A stretch of DNA of 10,898 nt from JANXVV01 sp038230975 (GTDB lineage: Bacteria > Planctomycetota > Phycisphaerae > Tepidisphaerales > Tepidisphaeraceae). Shown in pieces: positions 1 through 5,842 of the stretch. The position numbers and the translations under genes were made by a program. A model generated the notes under the pieces. It searched no databases. It was given only the letters and a program-made list of their open reading frames with translations, and was not told where the DNA came from. How positions within the stretch are numbered: the first letter of the stretch is position 1; every line of letters starts with the position of its first letter. The stretch is from positions 1 through 10,898 of the forward strand of contig JBBRMF010000181.1 of assembly GCA_038230975.1 (NCBI GenBank), given 5' to 3'.

Positions 1-1
1 G

Positions 2-405
2 GCGGCCAAATCGAAGCTGCACGAAGTCTGGATGAGTGCGACTCTGGCAGATGCAACCAAAGCGTTCGATGGGTTCATCGGAACCTACCAGGCCAAGTAC
101 CCCAAGGCCACCGAGTGCCTGTCAAAAGACCGCGAGGCCCTGCTGGCGTTTTACGACTTTCCGGCCGAGTGCCTTTGGTTCCGGCACGGTTCACGACGAA
201 CCCGATCGAAAGTACCTTCGCGACGATGCGATTGCGGACGACGCGGACGAAGGGATCGGGCAGCCGCAAAACGTGTTTGACGATGGTGTTCAAGCTATGC
301 CAGTCAGCCCAGAAGACCTGGCGTAAGCTCGAGGGCAGCGCATTGCTGCCGGACGTGATTTTGGGAGTTCAGTTTGCGGACGGTGTGAAAAAAGTCGCCG
401 CTTGA
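2..405 (+). pseudogene. IS256-family transposase, C-terminal part, frameshifted
   Basis: This is the last ~135 codons of a Mutator/IS256-type DDE transposase, the enzyme that cuts and joins the ends of its own insertion sequence. The reading frame is open from base 2, so the gene starts left of the window. The first part (about 2-180) reads AKYPKA...LLAFYDFPAE, a family signature. The frame then breaks between about 178 and 191. The conserved continuation TTNPIESTFATMRLRT, followed by KTWRKL and GVQFADG, lies in another frame and runs to the stop at 405. In intact relatives FYDFPAE and TTNPIE lie in one frame, a few residues apart. The copy therefore cannot make a normal full-length protein unless programmed frameshifting occurs, which is not typical of IS256. 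The catalytic Asp/Glu residues would lie upstream. Family assignment is secure; inactivity is inferred. Confidence 0.88.
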
Positions 406-413
406 GGATCGGG

Positions 414-442
414 GGTCATCCACAACATTTGACAATAGCTCC
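414..442. repeat. Probable right terminal inverted repeat of the IS256-family element
   Basis: Nine bases after the transposase stop comes GTCATCCACAACATTTGACA followed by ATAGCTCC. Read inward from the outside it starts GGAGCTATTGTCAAATGTTG, which resembles IS256-family ends as I remember them. The outer boundary is placed at about 442. The left end is outside the window, so neither the inverted partner nor an 8-9 bp target duplication can be checked. Confidence 0.55.
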
Positions 443-552
443 GGCCCGTCGCGCTGGTGCCAGATCTGTCGGAGAACTGCTTTCATGTAGTTGGCGTATA
501 TAACTGGCTTGTTGAGGGCCAAACTACTTAAATAAAGCCTGTTTTGCGTCAT
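443..552 (-). other. Possible 5' stub of a minus-strand gene cut by the IS256 insertion
   Basis: On the minus strand an ATG at 552 opens a frame beginning MTQNRLYLSSLALNKP, which runs without a stop to the inferred IS boundary near 442 and then continues meaninglessly into the transposase pseudogene. About 37 codons are host-derived. The composition is protein-like but I recognise no family, and there is no ribosome binding site before the ATG. The same start context (AACATGACGCAAA) recurs at 670, where it leads to only a 15-codon frame. It may be a truncated gene or simply DNA that happens to be open. Confidence 0.2.
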
Positions 553-673
553 GTTATATACGGATGCCATAGCCTTCAGCGATTCTAAACGGGAAGCCTG
601 GCACGCAATTTCGCGGTACCTCTCAAATATCCAACCGAGGCCCACTTAAATCGAAGGCGATTTGCGTCATGTT
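526..673. repeat. Pair of direct repeats 118 bp apart
   Basis: Two 30-bp units lie at 526-555 and 644-673. Each consists of ACTTAAAT, nine variable bases, then TTTGCGTCATGTT. The spacing inside the unit is identical, so 21 of the 21 bases outside the variable core match. They lie about 300-450 bp upstream of the MerR-like gene and between it and the IS remnant. They could be arm-type sites for the recombinase or excisionase, regulator binding sites, or the duplicated 5' end of a minus-strand gene (each contains ATGACGCAAA on that strand). The sequence alone does not decide. Confidence 0.6.
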
Positions 674-686
674 GTATTAATGCAAC
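671..686. repeat. Imperfect palindrome next to the second direct repeat
   Basis: GTTGTATTAATGCAAC matches its own reverse complement at 14 of 16 positions and overlaps the end of the second direct repeat. It is AT-rich in the centre, as many operators and recombinase core sites are. No protein can be assigned to it. Confidence 0.35.
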
Positions 687-936
687 CTATTAACTATCAC
701 CCAAGTTATCTGCCCGGCACCCTGCATTGCCATCCATCACGTTTAATACGGTAGATGTTTCTCTGTCCAGTAATGTCTTCAGGCGATCGCCCACCTGGAT
801 ATCCCACATACTGCGCCAACAACGAACGCGATCTAACCAAAGCCGACACTGGCAATAATAGAACAATCCGTCTGAGGGTGATTGGTTGCGAACATGAGCG
901 AACACTAAAGAAAACCTCGAAAAACTAAATAAGTTG
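687..936. other. Intergenic stretch without a convincing gene
   Basis: No rightward gene is visible here. A minus-strand frame open across 690-1166 is mostly the shadow of the MerR-like gene. Its last part, from an ATG at 809, would give a 39-residue peptide beginning MWDIQVGDRL, without a ribosome binding site or recognisable family. One 9-base string, ACCCAAGTT (699-707), also occurs in the palindromic operator at 964-980 and may be a remote half-site. The sequence becomes AT-rich from about 900 towards the promoter. Confidence 0.5.
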
Positions 937-965
937 TTGACAATTGCCTTGACGCGGTACATAAT
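937..965 (+). promoter_or_regulatory. Sigma70-type promoter of the MerR-like regulator
   Basis: A perfect -35 box TTGACA (937-942) is separated by 17 bases from CATAAT (960-965); an 18-base spacer to ATAATA is the alternative reading. Transcription would begin near 972, only about 12 bases before the ATG at 984. The message would have a very short leader without a Shine-Dalgarno sequence. The -10 end and start point lie inside the palindrome at 964-980, which suggests tight repression. Confidence 0.7.
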
Positions 966-980
966 ACCCAAGTTGGGTAT
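964..980. promoter_or_regulatory. Perfect palindromic operator overlapping the promoter
   Basis: ATACCCAAGTTGGGTAT consists of two exact 8-base arms around a single central G. It covers the end of the -10 box and the predicted transcription start, four bases before the ATG of the regulator. A dimer bound here would block RNA polymerase. Autorepression by the adjacent MerR-like protein is the simplest inference, although classical MerR operators lie between -35 and -10 rather than over the start point. Confidence 0.7.
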
Positions 981-983
981 AGC

Positions 984-1463
984 ATGGATATTACTACCGT
1001 CGCAAGAGTCTCCGGCCTTCCGATCCGAACGCTTCGTTACGTTCTGGAGCACGGGGTTCTTCCGAACACTGATTTGGCCAGCCAGGGGCGTCGCGTCACT
1101 CGATCGTTCACGGGCTCTACTTGCTTTGCCATTGCCATCGCCGCCGCCTTGATTCAGGCTGGACAACGTCGTTCAGTGGTAGCGGATTGCCTTTCGGTTA
1201 TTTGCACAGAGACTAAACCTTTGTCTCAGCAAGTCAACTGTCCCTTGGTGCGGGCGTATGGCGCTTCAGGTAAGACTACGCTCCAAATAGGCGATGGAGT
1301 AAACGTGCGTCTAGAAGCGGTGGGTGGCTACGCACCGTTTGACACGGGCTGGTTTCAAGCCTCTACGGGGGTGAAGCTGGACAAATCCTATGACCCTTTC
1401 GTGCTTCTCACGCTGGATGTAGGTCGATTGCGTGACCCGATTCACAAGGCGGCAGAACGATAG
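984..1463 (+). CDS. MerR-like DNA-binding regulator of the integrative module
   Basis: The protein has 159 residues. Residues 2-27 (DITTVARVSGLPIRTLRYVL, then EHGVLP) form a MerR-type helix-turn-helix, with the hallmark 'TLRY...GVLP'. A basic wing (GRRVTRSFT, about 35-43) and a helical stretch (CFAIAIAAALIQAGQRRSVV, about 47-66) follow, as in MerR proteins. The rest, about 85-159, is probably beta-rich, with no coiled-coil dimerisation helix and no cysteine set for metal binding; I do not recognise it. The ATG at 984 has no Shine-Dalgarno sequence but sits just behind a strong promoter and the palindrome at 964-980. It probably represses its own promoter and so may control the excisionase-like and recombinase genes downstream. 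Its own ligand or inducing signal is unknown. The regulator role is well supported by motif and context; the target and autoregulation are inferred. Confidence 0.75.
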   Translation: MDITTVARVSGLPIRTLRYVLEHGVLPNTDLASQGRRVTRSFTGSTCFAIAIAAALIQAGQRRSVVADCLSVICTETKPLSQQVNCPLVRAYGASGKTTLQIGDGVNVRLEAVGGYAPFDTGWFQASTGVKLDKSYDPFVLLTLDVGRLRDPIHKAAER

Positions 1464-1526
1464 ATTTTTTTACACCGATATGCCCAACGTAGTCATTAGA
1501 CAAATGATAGTTCGATGGAGTGAGTT

Positions 1527-1760
1527 ATGGACGAGATTCAGATAAAGGCACATTTGGCTGAATACGCGGCCCGATATCCCGCGCTCATCTCGGTTGAACA
1601 GGCTGCGGAAATTGCCGCCGTCCCGTGCAAAACGATTTATCACTGGTCCAGTCTCAAACGGTTGGAACCCTTCAAATCCAAACGCGGTCGTCACGTTCGT
1701 CTAAGCCGAGATGGTTTTGTTCGTTTTCTGACCGAGGACTCTCCCCAAACAACTGTATAG
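1527..1760 (+). CDS. Excisionase-like helix-turn-helix protein
   Basis: This 77-residue protein belongs to the small 'excisionase family' (MerR-like winged helix). The motif spans residues 24-70: ISVEQAAEIAAVPCKTIYHW is the recognition helix-turn-helix, followed by RGRHVRLSRDGFVRFL, the typical wing and closing helix. Such proteins bind next to attachment sites as recombination directionality factors, or act as small regulators. The start is well supported: GGAG at 1517-1520 lies six bases before the ATG. It lies 63 bp after the MerR-like gene and about 64 bp before the recombinase on the same strand, so a common transcript is likely. Its place directly before the recombinase favours a role in excision, but the motif alone cannot separate an excisionase from a regulator. 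Confidence 0.75.
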   Translation: MDEIQIKAHLAEYAARYPALISVEQAAEIAAVPCKTIYHWSSLKRLEPFKSKRGRHVRLSRDGFVRFLTEDSPQTTV

Positions 1761-1824
1761 CGCCGGCATCCTACTTGTGCTGGCAGCAATTTAACCGTGG
1801 CCCCGACGCCACAGGAGTTTGCAA

Positions 1825-3090
1825 ATGAGCACCCTATCTTCAATTCTCCCTTCCACCCGTGCAACATCCTCCCATGGAAACTCACTGCGTGAAAAGGTCG
1901 GCGATCGCGTCACGATCTACAAGACGGACAGCTCGCCGTTGTGGTATATCCAGTACAATCTGGAAGGTAAACAATTCAAGCGCTCTCTGAAGACCCAATC
2001 CAAAAAGCGCGCGTTGGAATTGGCAACGAAAAAGGACGCGCAGTTAACTCTGGGTCAAGTGGAGCAGCCTTCCGTCCGTCCGATCACAGTCCATGACGCC
2101 AAAGAGTCCTACCTCAAAAAGCTTTCAGCAAAGGGCAGAAGCCCCAAGACCTGCGCGACTTATCGCAGCAAGTTGGAAGCGTTTGAGAGCTATTGCGATC
2201 AACAGGTGATCCCAACGCTTAAGAGGGTCACCGCCTCTGTGCTGGAAAGCTATCAGGAGCAACTGGAGACCATCGGCGTTTCCCCGACGTCACCCAAACG
2301 AATTGGAAAACACGGCCCGCACTTCAAGGCCGGGAAAAATAAGCCCAGCACAATTCGCGACAAGCTGAAGATCGTACGACAGCTCTTGAAATGGGCCCTG
2401 AAACGTCAACTTTTGCTTGTCGACCCAGCCCCCGGCTACGATTTGCCACCAGCCCAGAGAGGGCAGGCCCATTGCTGGTCACCTGCGGAACTGACTTTAA
2501 TTCTGGCAAACGTCCCGCCAGAGATGCTGGATCTGTTTCAGTTCCTTCGACTGACTGGTTTACGGGTCGATGAACTCTGCTGGTTGATGAAAGCAGACTT
2601 TTTCGAGGATCACCCGCACCTGAAAATTCGCGCGAAGGTCTGTCCACTCACGAACATCTCCTGGAAACCGAAGCATGGTCAGGAGCGCATCGTCCCCCTT
2701 TGCGCCCAAGCGATCGAGATCGCAAAGCGGGCGAAGGCGGCTTCGCCCGGGGATCGACTCTTCTTCGCACCCGATACCGCTGGAAAGAAATTAGGCCGGT
2801 GGCGACCCCAACGCATCTGGAAGATTCTTAAATCGACGATGAAAGCAGCCGGTGTGAAGCAGGGAACCACGCACACGTTCCGCCATGTCTTCTGCAGCTT
2901 TCTGGCCAACCAAGAAAGAGTATCACCCTTTCAGATTATGAAAGTGCTAGGACACGGCAGCCTCGATATCGTACTGAACTATTGCCACGCCACAGAAGAA
3001 CAACTCATTGACGCCATCACCGCCGTCCCATTTGAGAGGATGGAGCCTGTGCCAGTGGTGGAAGGGGGTACGAATCTAGTAGAGAACTAG
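1825..3090 (+). CDS. Tyrosine recombinase/integrase
   Basis: The product is a site-specific recombinase of 421 residues, a usual length for phage-type integrases. An N-terminal arm-binding-like region (about 30-75, WYIQYNLEGKQFKRSLKT) is followed by a SAM-like core-binding domain (about 85-200) and a catalytic domain (about 215-400). The complete active site is visible: Arg247 in TGLRVDEL, a Lys in the beta-hairpin WKPKHGQERIVPL, His350 and Arg353 in HTFRH, His377 in LGHGSLD, and the nucleophile Tyr386 in LNYCHA. It should therefore be active in integrating and excising the element. The ATG at 1825 is chosen over an in-frame TTG at 1819 because AGGAG (1813-1817) lies seven bases before it. 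No stop or frameshift breaks the gene. It ends 136 bp from the converging top6B stop. The attachment site cannot be identified without comparison with an empty site. Confidence 0.93.
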   Translation: MSTLSSILPSTRATSSHGNSLREKVGDRVTIYKTDSSPLWYIQYNLEGKQFKRSLKTQSKKRALELATKKDAQLTLGQVEQPSVRPITVHDAKESYLKKLSAKGRSPKTCATYRSKLEAFESYCDQQVIPTLKRVTASVLESYQEQLETIGVSPTSPKRIGKHGPHFKAGKNKPSTIRDKLKIVRQLLKWALKRQLLLVDPAPGYDLPPAQRGQAHCWSPAELTLILANVPPEMLDLFQFLRLTGLRVDELCWLMKADFFEDHPHLKIRAKVCPLTNISWKPKHGQERIVPLCAQAIEIAKRAKAASPGDRLFFAPDTAGKKLGRWRPQRIWKILKSTMKAAGVKQGTTHTFRHVFCSFLANQERVSPFQIMKVLGHGSLDIVLNYCHATEEQLIDAITAVPFERMEPVPVVEGGTNLVEN

Positions 3091-3183
3091 CTAACTCAGT
3101 TCACGCTCCCGCATCGAAGATTTCATAACCATTGGATTTCAATGAGATTACATATGACCAATAGAGAACCGAAACAAGAACCC

Positions 3184-3213
3184 ACGGAACAAGTTCCGTC
3201 GGCGTTATTTTTT
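3184..3213 (+). terminator. Terminator-like hairpin after the recombinase
   Basis: ACGGAAC-AA-GTTCCGT (3184-3199) is a perfect 7-bp inverted repeat, followed eight bases later by six T (3208-3213). It lies in the gap between the converging recombinase and top6B genes and would end rightward transcription. The T-run is not directly at the stem and the stem is short, so efficiency is uncertain. The symmetrical sequence could also be a protein binding site. Confidence 0.5.
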
Positions 3214-3225
3214 GTGCTGACGAAT

Positions 3226-5379
3226 TTAGTCGACGTCACGGTCTTTAGCGGACTTCTTTTTGGTTTTCTTTGATTTCCCGTTGAGCCGTACAAGGCCGTC
3301 TTCATTTTCGGAGTCGGCGGACGTGGAGGATGAATCGACCGCATCAAGGCTTTCTTCCTTGAGATGCGCCGCCCGACTTTCCACAAGCACCACCGTGTCA
3401 TCATTCTTCAAATCTTCGTGCTCATCCTTCTTGATCGTTCGCCCTTCTTCATCCAACCGGGCATCCGCAATGGCAGTGCGCTTTCGGGCCTCTTCGAGTA
3501 ATCGATCGTAAAGCTTGACGGTATCTGTTCCATTGATCGCGTTGATGGCCTTGCTGATTTCCCCGATGTACCGCTCGAACACGTCACGGCGGGCGGCTTC
3601 CTTCTGCATCTTCTGGCGCTTGCGGAGATACATCCCCAGCTTACGGCCGCAGATCATCAGTGCCAGCTTCATTTCCTTGCGAATCTCATCGAAGTCAGCA
3701 ATCGCCTCTTTGGATTCGCTGGTGAATGGAACCCACACGCTGGCTAAGTGAATCATGATGACCAGCGGGCCCACCGGCAATGAGCCGCGCGGTTGGGCGA
3801 GATTGTAGTTTCGCCAACTGGTTTCAATACAACCTTTGAAACTCGAACAGGCGGATTGTTGGAATAGAAGCGGAACCCGATTCGCAAATCGGATGACGCG
3901 CGCGGTTTGATCCGCCGGCAGCTCACCGCCGAATGCGATTGCCGCTTCAATTTGAAACGGCCGGCCACGATAGACGGCTGGCTCGCGCGTTTCCGCCGTA
4001 TAAAACTCCGCCTTTACCCCTTTGAGCAACCCGGCCTGAAGCTGCCGGATTCCGATCGGTGCCAGGCAATCCGTCGGTGGGGCGGGCAACTTGGCTTCCT
4101 GAAATTCCTTGTAAAGCTTTTCTGCCTCTTCCGGCGTCAGGTCGCCACACTTCGTGCGCGTATGAATGCCGATCGCCTTGCAAAACTCCGTGGCCTTCAC
4201 CGGGTTGACTCGGCTGAACTGCTCCTGAAGAAAATTGTACACCGTGCCGGTTTTGTTGATGGCCTCATAATCCTTCAGCATCTGAAGGAGAATGCCCAAC
4301 TCAATCCCCTTGGGGTGCGGTTGAATCTCTTTGGTTTCAGGCGGAAGTTGGTCTGTCCCACGCGGGAAGAAAATGACTCCATCTTTTTCAATCGTGGTAA
4401 TCGTCGGATCCACCCCAGCGGGAGCCGTGATATTTTCCACCGGCACATGGGCGGCTTGCTGAGTCAGCGATTCTGTGGGAATCGCGTCCTTCATCGCGTT
4501 GGCGAGGGGTGCGTCATCCTGATCGTCCGAACTCACGCGCGATGGCGTGACGAAAGTGATGCGTGCATGCGGGTTGGCAATGGCCGTCAGTTCCAGAAAT
4601 TCATCGACGCTGCCGCGCCCTTTTTGGTAGCGGCCTTCAAGATCAATGCTGACGCTCGTCCCGGTCATGAAATCTTCTGAATTGAGGAACCCCGGATCGC
4701 GCGTACCCGCATTTAAACTTTTGAGTCGTTGCGGCGGGAAATCCTGCGTTTCATCATCGACCGTCACTTCCGCGCGATTCGTCTTGGTGTTCATCGCCAA
4801 CTCAATGTGATGAGCTGGCTTTTTGGCATTGGGACGCGTGTGGATCACCATCGGTTTGCCGGTGGTAATCAGCCCATACATGCCGGCGGCTGAGATGCCA
4901 ATTCCCTGTTGCCCACGACTCATTTTCAGTCGGTGGAATTTGGAACCGAACAGCAATCGGCCAAAGACATTTTCGACCTGCTTACGGATGATGCCCGGAC
5001 CATTGTCGACCACCGTCACGCGATACCGCGACTGCTTGGCGGCGGCGGGGCGATCGGGTTGCAAATCCTCGATAATCACCGCGACATTCGGCAGAATGCC
5101 TGCTTCCTCGCACGCATCCAGCGAGTTGTCCACCGCTTCTTTAACCGTCGTCAGCAACGCCTTGCGAGGGTTGTCAAAACCCAGCAAATGGCGGTTCTTG
5201 GCGAAGAACTCGCTGACCGCGATATCCTTCTGCTTCGTCGCCATCGTCTCGGCGGTTTCGCGTCGCGCGGGTTTCAACTCTTTCTTCACGGCCTTGGTCG
5301 GCTCGTCATCTGTCATCATTGGCATTTCCTGCTCACTGTCTGAAACTGGAACCGCGGCGGATGGTAGTTGGATACGCAT
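3226..5379 (-). CDS. top6B: DNA topoisomerase VI subunit B
   Basis: This is the ATPase subunit of the type IIB topoisomerase, which with subunit A (Spo11-like, DNA-cutting) passes one duplex through another to relax or decatenate DNA. The 717-residue protein has the GHKL ATP site: Glu81 and Asn85 in KEAVDNSLDA, DNGPGI (125-130), and the lid GQQGIGISAAGMYGLITTGK from 156. A helix-two-turn-helix region (about 415-450, LTPEEAEKLY) follows. A transducer domain ends in PFTSESKEAIA, with the predicted switch lysine Lys557. A charged tail of ~60 residues, acidic then Lys-rich, closes it. The ATG at 5379 is preceded by CGGAG ten bases upstream; a TTG at 5388 is the alternative. The enzyme is mainly archaeal and plant, and occurs in scattered bacteria. 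No top6A gene is visible on either side: its 3' flank is the integrative module. All key motifs look intact, so a functional protein is likely if subunit A exists elsewhere. Confidence 0.95.
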   Translation of the reverse strand: MRIQLPSAAVPVSDSEQEMPMMTDDEPTKAVKKELKPARRETAETMATKQKDIAVSEFFAKNRHLLGFDNPRKALLTTVKEAVDNSLDACEEAGILPNVAVIIEDLQPDRPAAAKQSRYRVTVVDNGPGIIRKQVENVFGRLLFGSKFHRLKMSRGQQGIGISAAGMYGLITTGKPMVIHTRPNAKKPAHHIELAMNTKTNRAEVTVDDETQDFPPQRLKSLNAGTRDPGFLNSEDFMTGTSVSIDLEGRYQKGRGSVDEFLELTAIANPHARITFVTPSRVSSDDQDDAPLANAMKDAIPTESLTQQAAHVPVENITAPAGVDPTITTIEKDGVIFFPRGTDQLPPETKEIQPHPKGIELGILLQMLKDYEAINKTGTVYNFLQEQFSRVNPVKATEFCKAIGIHTRTKCGDLTPEEAEKLYKEFQEAKLPAPPTDCLAPIGIRQLQAGLLKGVKAEFYTAETREPAVYRGRPFQIEAAIAFGGELPADQTARVIRFANRVPLLFQQSACSSFKGCIETSWRNYNLAQPRGSLPVGPLVIMIHLASVWVPFTSESKEAIADFDEIRKEMKLALMICGRKLGMYLRKRQKMQKEAARRDVFERYIGEISKAINAINGTDTVKLYDRLLEEARKRTAIADARLDEEGRTIKKDEHEDLKNDDTVVLVESRAAHLKEESLDAVDSSSTSADSENEDGLVRLNGKSKKTKKKSAKDRDVD

Positions 5380-5457
5380 AAGACTCAAGCTCCGATAATC
5401 GGTGTTCCGGGACTATCGGAAAAATAGATCGGTTTCCTTCAATCTGCCTGTTAGGTA

Positions 5458-5486
5458 TAAATAAGGTATTCTGGCTGGCAGGTCAA
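5458..5486 (-). promoter_or_regulatory. Probable promoter of top6B
   Basis: On the minus strand TTGACC (complement of 5481-5486) is followed after 17 bases by TATTTA (complement of 5458-5463). This predicts a start near 5451 and a leader of about 70 bases. The leader contains the palindrome CCGATAATCGG (5392-5402), which overlaps the Shine-Dalgarno sequence of top6B and could fold or bind a protein there. Confidence 0.5.
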
Positions 5487-5584
5487 TGATTGGATGCTTT
5501 TTGCTGAAAATCCGATTGGATACAGTGGGTCTACGATGTATTGACGAAATCGCGATCGTTGGTTTGCGGGAAAGGAGATTCAAG

Positions 5585-5812
5585 ATGGCAGAAAAATTGA
5601 ACGGTCATGGAATCAGTTTGGCACTTGTGATTGACAAGCCGATTCTAGAACTGCTCAAGATTGACTCCGATACACCGTTGGACATTAAGACAGATGGGGA
5701 ATCCCTAATCGTTTCACCACGCCGACCTCAATTGACGGATGCCGCTTTCGAAAACGCGCTGCACAAGGTGAATGAGGAATTTGGGGATGTGCTTCAGAGT
5801 CTTGCCAAGTGA
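5585..5812 (+). CDS. Orphan MazE/AbrB-type antitoxin-like DNA-binding protein
   Basis: This 75-residue protein has the swapped-hairpin AbrB/MazE/SpoVT domain at residues 8-46: GISLALVIDKPILELLKIDS leading into TPLDIKTDGESLIVSP. This matches the family pattern 'GNSxxxxIPK..L..L.I..G..v.i...g..l.i.P'. The remaining ~30 residues (LTDAAFENALHKVNEEFGDV) are acidic and helical, as expected for a toxin-binding tail. The ATG at 5585 is preceded by AAAGGAG with seven bases between; an upstream TTG at 5486 in the same frame is rejected because it has no ribosome binding site. MazE proteins neutralise a toxin and repress their own operon. Here no toxin gene follows: the next gene converges from the right after 30 bp. 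It may be a solitary regulator or the remnant of a toxin-antitoxin pair. Confidence 0.75.
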   Translation: MAEKLNGHGISLALVIDKPILELLKIDSDTPLDIKTDGESLIVSPRRPQLTDAAFENALHKVNEEFGDVLQSLAK

Positions 5813-5842
5813 AAGAAATCTGGCCATTTACACCCATTTTCC

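Larger units (their letters stand above)
937..3213 (+). mobile_element. Integration/excision module of a putative integrative element
   Basis: A promoter with operator, a MerR-like regulator, an excisionase-like HTH protein and a catalytically complete tyrosine recombinase follow one another on one strand and end at a terminator-like hairpin. This is the usual control end of an integrative element or prophage. One junction with the chromosome should lie between the recombinase stop (3090) and the end of top6B (3226). The other is not identified and may lie left of the window, so the size and cargo of the element are unknown. The IS256 remnant on its left may have landed inside it. Attachment site repeats were sought but not found. 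Confidence 0.5.

Noticed and set aside
304..645. Minus-strand 113-codon frame at the IS boundary
   Set aside because: As a whole it runs antisense through the transposase pseudogene and so cannot be one native gene; only the part from 552 to about 443 is kept as a possible truncated gene start.
690..1166. Minus-strand 158-codon frame over the MerR-like promoter
   Set aside because: Most of it is antisense to the MerR-like gene, it covers that gene's promoter and operator, it lacks a ribosome binding site and shows no recognisable motif.
3091..3225. Attachment-site repeat matching the direct repeats at 526 and 644
   Set aside because: Only a loose resemblance (GTCATATGTAA on the minus strand versus GTCATGTTATA) was found, which is within chance.
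3907..4680. Plus-strand 257-codon frame inside top6B
   Set aside because: It is antisense to the conserved central part of topoisomerase VI B, lacks a ribosome binding site and has the Arg-rich composition typical of a shadow frame.
4823..5398. Plus-strand 191-codon frame opposite the start of top6B
   Set aside because: It mirrors the GHKL ATPase coding region, which is strongly supported on the other strand.
5486..5584. N-terminal extension of the antitoxin-like protein from a TTG at 5486
   Set aside because: The extension is not antitoxin-like, and the ATG at 5585 has a near-perfect ribosome binding site.
5813..5842. Terminator between the antitoxin-like gene and the protease gene
   Set aside because: The 30-bp gap contains no inverted repeat of useful length.
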